Positions 1 through 5,835 of a stretch of DNA of 15,079 bases are shown here, one piece after another (position 1 is the stretch's first letter; each line of letters begins with the position of its first letter). The notes below the pieces were generated by a model. That model was not told the origin of the DNA. It saw nothing but the letters and a program-made list of their open reading frames with translations, and made no database searches. Location: positions 1 through 15,079 of the forward strand of contig CALXAW010000023.1 in NCBI GenBank assembly GCA_944386375.1. Direction: 5' to 3'. The translations under genes and the position numbers were made by a program. This DNA is from an uncultured Clostridia bacterium (GTDB taxonomy: Bacteria > Bacillota > Clostridia > TANB77 > CAG-508).

Positions 1-1676
1 GTTAATACCTCTGTTGTATATGAGCTTTCGTTTGCTCCATCTATTTTTTCTCCGTTTTTATACCATTGATATGTTATATTTCCTTCTCCTGTTACTTCTA
101 CCTCAAATGTTGCTGTTTTTCCTTCTATTGCTTGTGTACTTTCTGGTTGTGTTTTTATATCTACTTTATCTATTACTGTTAATTGGGCTGGCTCTGTTGT
201 TACTGTTATTTCTCTATTTCCTGCTTTTTGTGTTATTACGCAATAATAATACATTCCGTCATCTGTTGTTGTTACCGCATCTGTTGTATATTCTGCACTA
301 TTTGCCCCATCTATTGGACTTCCTGATGTTGTATCTGCTGAATATCCTTTATACCATTGGTACGTTAGGTTGCCTTCTCCTGTTACTTCTACTTTAAATG
401 TCGCTGTGTTTCCTTCTAATGCTTCTGCATCTTGTGGCTGACTTGTTATTTGTACTTCTTCTATTTTTTCTGTTACTGTTACTTTTATTGGGTCTGATGT
501 TACTTTTACTTCGTCATCTCCTACTTTTTGGGTTACTTCTAAGTAATAATATCCATCATCTTCTAAACTTGCTTCTGGTATTTCATATGGATTTGTGTTT
601 CCACCATCTATTGGCGTTCCACCTTCATTACTATTTTCGTCATTTTTGTACCATTGGTATGTTACATCTGAGCCTTCTCCTCCTTCTACTGGTACTTCTA
701 TGCTTACTTTTTCTCCTTCTTCTACTATTATCTCTGGATTTTCTATTTCCCCTATTGTTACTTTACTTACTACTGTTAGTTTTGCACCTACTGTTTTATC
801 TTTAGCTGTTTTACCATTTAAAGTAGATGTAATTTCACAATAATAATATGTATTATTATCTGCTACACTTGTTGCTGGTGTTGTATAACTTGAGCTATTA
901 GCACCCGGTATAGCTTGTCCAGATATTGTACTTGCACTTGTATTTTTATACCATTGATATGTAACCTCTCCTGTAGCCTCTGCCTCAACCGTAAAAGTTG
1001 CAGTATTTCCTTCAAATACTGTTACATCTTGTGGCTGGGCTGTTATATTTACCTCTGCCTTTTCTACTACAACTGGCCCTACAATTGTAACCTCTCCTGT
1101 ATCTGGGTCTAGTTCTTCTATATATCCACCATGATTTATATCTATTTTACCTGTATCTGGATTATACTCTGCTGTTGAATCTGGATCTTTTTCTTGTAAT
1201 ATATCTTCAATCTCTTCTGCTAACTCTTCATCTGTACCGCCCTTATCTGCACTATTCCATGCATCCTCTATATCTTTTATTGCATCTTCTCTATTATGTG
1301 TTAAACTTCCATCAGGCTGTATTTCAAACATATGATCTTTATAATCTATCTCATATGTATCATTTTCGTCTCTATACTCTACACTTGCCTCTGGGTCATT
1401 TTGCTTTAACACATCTTCGCAATAATCGGCAGTTTCGTCTGTATTCAAATTCTCAATAACATTTTCTGCCTGCGTTTCTGTCCACGCCAATGCCACCTCC
1501 TCTTCAATTTGAGCATACTCTGTAGCATCTTTTGCTTGGAAAGCCCTATTAATAATTCCATTTTCACCTGTTAGCATAGCTATTGTTATACTTGCCAAAA
1601 TTAGTAGTACAATAATTGTAACTACCAATGCCACTAATGTGATACCTGAATTTTTTCTCATTCTTTTGTTTTCCAT
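1..1676 (-). CDS. Pilin-like surface protein with Ig-like repeats (3' end outside window)
   Basis: Open for 558 codons from ATG at 1676 to the left edge with no stop; GGGGG at 1684-1688 lies 7 nt before the start. Residues 1-11 are basic and end in Gly, followed by a 25-residue hydrophobic helix (ITLVALVVTIIVLLILAS...), the prepilin-type N-terminus common in Clostridia, though Glu at +5 of the mature form is replaced by Ala. Residues ~82-125 and ~152-197 are two diverged copies of one acidic module (ED-[VI]-L...DP...EY...). From 209 come Ig-like domains of ~95 residues at 209-303, 305-402, 408-501 and a partial one from 505, each with a YQWYK strand and most with YYYC or YYYL near the end. 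I infer an exported, surface-anchored adhesin or minor pilin; ligand and full length are unknown. Upstream is a long structured leader. Confidence 0.85.
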   Translation of the reverse strand, partial: MENKRMRKNSGITLVALVVTIIVLLILASITIAMLTGENGIINRAFQAKDATEYAQIEEEVALAWTETQAENVIENLNTDETADYCEDVLKQNDPEASVEYRDENDTYEIDYKDHMFEIQPDGSLTHNREDAIKDIEDAWNSADKGGTDEELAEEIEDILQEKDPDSTAEYNPDTGKIDINHGGYIEELDPDTGEVTIVGPVVVEKAEVNITAQPQDVTVFEGNTATFTVEAEATGEVTYQWYKNTSASTISGQAIPGANSSSYTTPATSVADNNTYYYCEITSTLNGKTAKDKTVGAKLTVVSKVTIGEIENPEIIVEEGEKVSIEVPVEGGEGSDVTYQWYKNDENSNEGGTPIDGGNTNPYEIPEASLEDDGYYYLEVTQKVGDDEVKVTSDPIKVTVTEKIEEVQITSQPQDAEALEGNTATFKVEVTGEGNLTYQWYKGYSADTTSGSPIDGANSAEYTTDAVTTTDDGMYYYCVITQKAGNREITVTTEPAQLTVIDKVDIKTQPESTQAIEGKTATFEVEVTGEGNITYQWYKNGEKIDGANESSYTTEVL

Positions 1677-1727
1677 TCTTATACCCCCATGTTTTTTTAT
1701 TTATTTTTCTTTTATTTTTATTATTGT

Positions 1728-1906
1728 AGAGTAGCTCGAGAACTATATAAATATTTCGAAAATCAAAAGCGGATAGGGACGACCCCAGCTATGGTTTGCG
1801 ACGTAGTCGCAAGACCCAGCATTTTGATTGAGAAATATTTGATATAGTTCTAAGAGCGGGTTCTTTTAAAAGCCGTTTTGAAATAATTACAATTCTGGAC
1901 TGCTCT
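1728..1906 (-). ncRNA. Candidate structured RNA or 5' leader of the pilin-like gene
   Basis: A GC-rich island in an otherwise AT-rich intergenic stretch. Seen: a long imperfect inverted repeat, 1734-1768 against 1822-1857 (GCTC, AGAACTATAT, AAATATTTC and AATCAAAA arms); inside it a perfect 7-bp hairpin with a 3-nt loop at 1796-1812, and a second short helix around GGGACGACCCC at 1776-1786. On the minus strand AGAGCAG (1906-1900) can pair with CTACTCT (1734-1728) with one mismatch, closing the whole as a ~180-nt multi-helix fold. A promoter ends at 1945, so the RNA would start near 1938, and no terminator separates it from the gene at 1676. I could not match a c-di-GMP, SAM, T-box or cobalamin riboswitch. 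Its place after a recD2-comF cluster and its size make the clostridial raiA-motif RNA a possibility, but I cannot verify the consensus. A small palindromic mobile element is another option. Confidence 0.5.
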
Positions 1907-1944
1907 AGCCTTGCCAAAATTTAATTCTTTCAAAACTAACAATC

Positions 1945-1973
1945 TATATAGCCATCTATATAAAATACTGCAA
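1945..1973 (-). promoter_or_regulatory. Sigma-A-type promoter before the structured leader
   Basis: Minus strand TTGCAG (1973-1968), 17-nt spacer, TATATA (1950-1945). Predicted start near 1938, just before the structured RNA and about 260 nt before the pilin-like gene. The -35 differs from TTGACA at two positions. AT-rich DNA makes chance matches common, but exact spacing and position favour it. Confidence 0.5.
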
Positions 1974-1988
1974 TTATTTACGAGAGGA

Positions 1989-2024
1989 GGTGTTATAGGA
2001 GCCACACACTGCCCCTATAACACC
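1989..2024. repeat. Perfect 11-bp hairpin in the intergenic region
   Basis: GGTGTTATAGG (1989-1999) and CCTATAACACC (2014-2024) are perfect inverted copies around a 14-nt loop. No T-run follows directly on either strand, so it is not a plain terminator. It lies between the terminator-like repeat at 2063-2132 and the promoter at 1945-1973, and may be an operator or part of a larger folded RNA. Confidence 0.6.
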
Positions 2025-2062
2025 GGTTATGATAAAGTGCATTATATTTACATATAACACAC

Positions 2063-2132
2063 AAAAAAGCAAAACTTGCTAAATCTAAATTACGCACATA
2101 CGCAAAATAGACATAGAAAGTTTTGCTTTTTT
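2063..2132 (-). terminator. Terminator-like inverted repeat with competing hairpin
   Basis: Two perfect 15-nt inverted arms, 2063-2077 and 2118-2132, each AAAAAAGCAAAACTT or its complement, enclose a 40-nt loop; read on the minus strand the stem ends in six T. This would end a short transcript from the promoter at 2285-2313. A second 9-bp hairpin, 2111-2119 with 2130-2138 (ACATAGAAA / TTTCTATGT), uses the same 5' arm and excludes the first. The pair therefore has the form of a terminator and antiterminator. The long loop makes it weaker than a classical intrinsic terminator. Confidence 0.55.
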
Positions 2133-2163
2133 CTATGTAATATACAATCTATTTTTAATCCGT

Positions 2164-2235
2164 TTAGTAAAGTATAACTCTCTCTCTCTCTCTCTCTACA
2201 GCCCCAAGGTCTGTAGCTGTTATAATGTTTTGCAT
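2164..2235 (-). CDS. 23-codon leader peptide-like ORF with Glu-Arg repeat
   Basis: ATG at 2235 follows a strong ribosome site, GGGAGGAG, 6 nt upstream, and a well-spaced promoter at 2285-2313. The peptide begins MQNIITATDLGAV, continues with three Glu-Arg pairs encoded by a dinucleotide microsatellite, and ends VILY before TAA. No homologue is known to me. The excellent start signals argue that it is translated. Gain of one GA unit would change and extend the tail; loss of one would extend the frame to a stop at 2090-2092 (47 codons), inside the loop of the downstream terminator-like repeat. It may be a regulatory leader peptide or a short secreted or toxic peptide; no function can be assigned. 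Confidence 0.5.
   Translation of the reverse strand: MQNIITATDLGAVERERERVILY
2178..2197. repeat. (CT)10 dinucleotide microsatellite
   Basis: Twenty nucleotides of uninterrupted CT on the plus strand (AG on the minus), inside the 23-codon ORF. Such a tract is far longer than expected by chance and is a classical substrate for slipped-strand copy-number change. It is next to a 6-bp hairpin, CTACAG/CTGTAG, at 2196-2216. Confidence 0.95.
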
Positions 2236-2284
2236 AACCTGCTCCTCCCAACCTTAATATATTTTATATAATTTACTAGAACAA

Positions 2285-2313
2285 ATAATATCACAACAAA
2301 AACAATAATTCAA
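2285..2313 (-). promoter_or_regulatory. Strong sigma-A-type promoter for the short ORF
   Basis: Minus strand TTGAAT (2313-2308), 17-nt spacer, TATTAT (2290-2285), in a TGATATTAT context also present in the promoter at 9241-9269. Predicted start near 2278, giving a 43-nt leader before the ATG at 2235. Confidence 0.65.
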
Positions 2314-2398
2314 TATATATCGTAAAATGTAAAGAAAATATAACATAATTGTAACACAATTGTAATATTAGCCTATAGAATAACAACAACAAGAACAT

Positions 2399-2440
2399 AA
2401 AAAAAGAAATACAATTAACTTACATTAACCATATTTCTTT
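2399..2440 (-). terminator. Terminator of spoVT
   Basis: On the minus strand AAAGAAATA (2440-2432) pairs with TATTTCTTT (2411-2403), followed by a run to seven T in total. It begins 10 nt after the spoVT stop codon. Confidence 0.75.
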
Positions 2441-2450
2441 AAACAAAACT

Positions 2451-3005
2451 TTATATCTCCATTTGGCTTCCTAAAAAACTAGCGGCAGATTGAGCAACCT
2501 TTTTCTCTACATCAGTCATCTTTGTAGTATTCTCCTTTGCAAGTAACACAACACTACCAATTACATCTCCATCAGAAATTATTGGATATACTACTTGTGA
2601 ATTATATATTTTATCCTTATTATCATTTTTAGTTATTGGAAGTGCAACATTGTTATTTTCGCTACTTGTATAAATCTCTTTATCCTCCATTAATTGCTCT
2701 AACTCTTCACTTAAATTTTGCTCTAAATACTCCTTTTTAGAACCACCAGAAACTGCAATTACAGTATCTTTATCAGTAATACACGCTATATGCCCAGTCG
2801 TTTTTGAAAGTGTTTCTGCATAACCAGAAGCAAACTCTGAAAGTTCACCAATAGGAGAATATTTTTTTAATATAATCTCCCCCTCTTTATCTGTAAAAAT
2901 CTCTAATGGTGCACCCTCTTTTATATGAAGTGTTTTTCTAATTTCCTTTGGAATTACAACTCTACCTAAATCATCTATTCTTCTTACTACACCTGTTGCT
3001 TTCAA
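2451..3005 (-). CDS. spoVT: Stage V sporulation protein T, AbrB-family regulator
   Basis: SpoVT is a DNA-binding regulator acting in the forespore late in sporulation under sigma-G. The 184-residue protein has the typical order: an AbrB/SpoVT swapped-hairpin DNA-binding domain at residues ~1-50 (TGVVRRIDDLGRVVIPKEIR) and a GAF-like C-terminal domain at ~57-180. Length matches the family. The start is TTG at 3005; GGAGGG lies 6 nt upstream and no ATG/GTG alternative sits at proper distance. It appears monocistronic, with a sigma-G-like promoter at 3036-3064 and its own terminator at 2399-2440. Confidence 0.95.
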   Translation of the reverse strand: MKATGVVRRIDDLGRVVIPKEIRKTLHIKEGAPLEIFTDKEGEIILKKYSPIGELSEFASGYAETLSKTTGHIACITDKDTVIAVSGGSKKEYLEQNLSEELEQLMEDKEIYTSSENNNVALPITKNDNKDKIYNSQVVYPIISDGDVIGSVVLLAKENTTKMTDVEKKVAQSAASFLGSQMEI

Positions 3006-3020
3006 CTTTTTCCCTCCTTT

Positions 3021-3047
3021 TTTGTCATTTACTACTATTATGACAAA
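3021..3047. repeat. Inverted repeat over spoVT -10 region
   Basis: TTTGTCAT (3021-3028) and ATGACAAA (3040-3047), 11-nt spacer, overlap the proposed -10 and start site of spoVT. The position suits an operator; AbrB/SpoVT proteins often autoregulate, so SpoVT itself is a candidate ligand (inference). Confidence 0.45.
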
Positions 3048-3064
3048 TTAGGAAAAAATTATGC
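3036..3064 (-). promoter_or_regulatory. Sigma-G-like promoter of spoVT
   Basis: Minus strand GCATA (3064-3060), 17-nt spacer, CATAATA (3042-3036). The -10 fits the sigma-F/G pattern CATAnTA and the -35 fits GnATR; the predicted start is ~24 nt before the TTG start. The known sigma-G control of spoVT in Bacillus supports the reading. Confidence 0.6.
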
Positions 3065-3091
3065 GTTTTTATATTTAATTTATAATTAATT

Positions 3092-3130
3092 TTAGACTAA
3101 TTAGAAAATTATAATTTCTAATTAGTCTAA
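3092..3130 (-). terminator. 16-bp hairpin after the recD2-comF-KAP operon
   Basis: Perfect 16-bp inverted repeat (TTAGACTAATTAGAAA) around a 7-nt loop, starting 27 nt after the stop of the NTPase gene. Position and stem length fit transcription termination, but the base run after it on the minus strand is AAATTAATT rather than T-rich, so termination is not certain. Confidence 0.5.
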
Positions 3131-3157
3131 TGTTGTTTTTCCTATTCAAGAACAAAA

Positions 3158-5153
3158 TCACTCTACCTCTTGTTCGTCTGTTACCTGTTCTTCCTTTTTA
3201 GGGAATATACTCATTTTATACTTGTCCAAAATATAGCTCAAATCTTTTGAAAATTCCTTTAATGTAACAATTTTTATTGTTGTAGCCTTAGACTTTAAGT
3301 AACTATCTAAAATCTGTTTTACTTGTTTTACATTTTTCATTTCTGGCTCTATTTCTTTTGTATACTTATTTGCTCTATTTAGTAACTTTTCTTTTATAAT
3401 CATTATATCCTCATTTGTAGCACAAGAAATTCTTTGAAAAACTTGGTATGGGTCAATATACTTAAATATAGGTATATTCATACACTGTTTATCAAATCTT
3501 TCGTAAAATTGTTCCATTCTCATTGGAATAAACTTAAATATCTCTTCTGCTGTTTCTTTGTACTTTTTGTCTAATAACTGACTATTTAAGTTATAAAAAT
3601 GATCTAATATATCTTCCATATCTTCTTCTACTTCTTCTATTGCAATTTTACTTAGTTCTTCTTCTACATTAGCACAATACTCTGACTTTAAAGACGAAAT
3701 ATTCATACCATTAAAAAATATGCTTTTTAATGTTTTTATATCATAATTAATTAATCCCTTTCTAGAAAAATAGCTAAAATATGCAAATATCTTTACAGTA
3801 TCTATTAACCTTAAATCTCCTGCTTTTACATTTTCTATTACTTCATTTATAACACTATCAAATTGATCATCTGCTATTTTCCAGTATTCTTCTGTTAATA
3901 ACCTTTTATACCCTGGCAATTTTTCTATATCTATTGTATTTATTATTGTTTCCATATCGTCTTTAAATATTTTCATATTAAATATTCTTGTTCTTACATA
4001 ATATTCTATAAACTTAAAAAATCTGTATTCTGCTTTAAAATTATAGTAATAATTATTATCAAATTCTTTAATATAAAATTGCCTGTTATCCATTAATACC
4101 CTTGAAGAAACTAATATTGACTTATATTCTTCATTATCTTTTATATTTACAAACTTGTCTTTTGTTACCTTTCCTGCTTTTATTTCGAATGATATTGCTA
4201 TTGTAAATATAAGCATTGTTTGCATTACTCTGTTATTTGTATTTGGATAATGTTTACTTACCATTTCGTATATTTTTTTAAAATCATTTAATGCATGTTT
4301 TAAAATTCTTAGGTTTCTTGTTCCACTCTTATTAAATGTTGATATTATTAGGTTTGTATTCTCTCTTAAAAATCTTATTAAATCTGGATTATCTTCGTAT
4401 CTCATAAGTATTCCATTTATTATATAGTCAAACTGTGGTGCATATTCGAATGTCTCTCCGTATTAGCTTTTCTTTTATTCTTTCGTAATCATTTGCTTTG
4501 TCAAAAACATATTCTATTTTATCTCTTATTTTTTCTACCATTGGTTTGTCATTTTTTTCTAGGTCTCCTTGTTTGTCTAAAAGATATGTTGCTATAAATG
4601 TTTTCATTTCTAGATTACTACTTTTTAATTTTGAAGATAATTCTTTTTCGTTACATATTATTATTGTTTTTATATGGTCATGTTCAACAAAGTTATTTAT
4701 ATAACCTAATATGTCTATAACATCTACATTTGCTCTTTCTAGGTCGTCAAAACATAGTACTTTGTCGTCTGTTGAGAAAAATTCGGCATAGTTTAGCCTA
4801 TTTTCGTTTTGTGTTACACCAAAAAAGTTTGCCATGTCTATTCCTGTTTTTGCATATTCTGGTATTGTTGTTTGACCTTTTGCATCCATATATTTTCTAA
4901 GGTTTTTATCCATTAATTGTGTTGTTTCTATAAATATTTTTTTACTAATTTCTTCTAGATTTGATATTCCATATAAAGACATATATATTGTATTAAATCT
5001 TTTTCCATTTAGTTGCATTGATTCTATTTTGTTTCTTACTTTGTTGTTCCAAAAGTGTGTTTTTCCTGAACCCCATTCTCCATTTATCATTATTGCATAG
5101 TCTGTGTAATCTGACCTTACATAGTCTAATATGCTTTCTACTAAATCTTCCAT
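3158..5153 (-). CDS. KAP/YobI-like P-loop NTPase, requires a +1 frameshift
   Basis: ATG at 5153, with GGAGG 6 nt upstream. Walker A is GEWGSGKT (residues 25-32) and Walker B VLCFDDLER (132-140), typical of KAP-type NTPases, a STAND-related group linked to membranes and in some members to phage defence. I see no transmembrane segment in the N-terminal half. The zero frame stops at 4428 after 241 residues. At codon 232 (CGG, 4460-4458), skipping the C gives GGA-GAG-ACA and continues in frame to 3158, for 664 residues in total; the C-terminal ~415 residues are helical, charged and of unknown function. The gene follows comF by 16 nt and is probably cotranscribed with it. It is either a frameshift-decoded gene or a broken one; I favour the former because metK and recD2 have the same signature. 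Confidence 0.75.
4457..4460 (-). other. +1 frameshift site CGGA in the KAP NTPase gene
   Basis: Minus strand reads ...CTA ATA C GGA GAG ACA... Without the C the frame continues as L-I-G-E-T-F and joins the C-terminal part. No Shine-Dalgarno-like stimulator is evident upstream. Confidence 0.8.
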
Positions 5154-5169
5154 TTGCTACCTCCAAATT

Positions 5170-5817
5170 TTAATCTTTTGCAATTGTTAATATTCCTATA
5201 TTTTGCACTTTTGCTTGTGATAGTATTTTGCTACATTCGTTTACTGTACTTCCTGTTGTATATATGTCATCTATAATTAATATTTTTTTATTTGCTATTT
5301 TGTTTGCATTTTGCATTTTATATGTTCCTTGTACATTTGTTATTCTTTGTTCTTTATTTAATGTACTTTGAGGTAAAATGTTTTTTGTTTTTATTAATAT
5401 GTTTTTTTCTACTTTTATTTTTAATGTTTTTCCTATTTCTTTTGCTATTAATAAGCTTTGATTATAACCTCTTTGTTTTTGTCTTTTTGTACTTAATGGA
5501 ACAGGTATTATTATATCATAAGTTTTTATATTTTCTACAATTTTTTTATTTTTTAACAAAAATTTTACAAATGTCTTATATAAATATGTTTTATCTTGGA
5601 ATTTGTAATTTAATATTAGCTTTCTTATAATTCCTTGGTACATAAATATATACATATGTTTATTAAAATATTTATCTGTGTAATTTGAATAATTGTCAAT
5701 TCCAAATATTGATTGTTCTTCTAGTATTTTTTCACATTTTTTACATAATGATTCTGAATTTAGTTTTTTGCATATGCCACATATTGGTGGATATATTAAG
5801 TTTATTATTTTTTCTAT
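5170..5817 (-). CDS. comF: ComF family protein with apparent ATA start
   Basis: ComF proteins take part in DNA uptake and processing in competent cells and carry a phosphoribosyltransferase fold. The 215-residue reading has a zinc-finger-like N-terminus (Cys13, Cys16, Cys25, Cys28), the RGYNQ motif at ~116-120 and the PRPP loop IIDDIYTTGST at ~181-191. No ATG, GTG or TTG exists between the upstream in-frame stop and the zinc finger. The best start is ATA at 5817, 9 nt after AAGGAG (5832-5827), giving the family-like beginning IEKIINLIYPP. The first ATG (5655) would remove the Cys cluster. recD2 stops 18 nt upstream, so coupling is likely. An ATG mutated or misread to ATA is the alternative. 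Confidence 0.9.
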   Translation of the reverse strand: MEKIINLIYPPICGICKKLNSESLCKKCEKILEEQSIFGIDNYSNYTDKYFNKHMYIFMYQGIIRKLILNYKFQDKTYLYKTFVKFLLKNKKIVENIKTYDIIIPVPLSTKRQKQRGYNQSLLIAKEIGKTLKIKVEKNILIKTKNILPQSTLNKEQRITNVQGTYKMQNANKIANKKILIIDDIYTTGSTVNECSKILSQAKVQNIGILTIAKD

Positions 5818-5835
5818 TTTGTATATCTCCTTAGT

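Noticed and set aside
50..970. Short recurring DNA words (such as TACCATTG) every ~300 bp, possible CRISPR or direct-repeat array
   Set aside because: They encode the YQWYK strand of successive Ig-like domains in one open frame; spacing and divergence do not fit a CRISPR array.
14..1459. Plus-strand open frames rich in Leu and Phe over the left region
   Set aside because: They lie opposite the minus-strand Ig-repeat gene, have no ribosome sites, and their low-complexity Leu/Phe composition is what the complement of purine-rich coding DNA gives. The same applies to other plus-strand frames across the window.
1734..1857. Insertion sequence or MITE formed by the long inverted repeat
   Set aside because: No transposase and no clear target-site duplication in the flanks; cannot be excluded without other copies, so kept as an alternative only.
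1728..1906. c-di-GMP riboswitch before a pilin-type gene
   Set aside because: A GCAAACC-like string occurs, but the rest of the class I core and the class II consensus are absent.
1677..2450. tRNA, rRNA or other standard RNA gene in the largest intergenic stretch
   Set aside because: No cloverleaf, CCA end, or rRNA, SRP, tmRNA or RNase P signature recognised.
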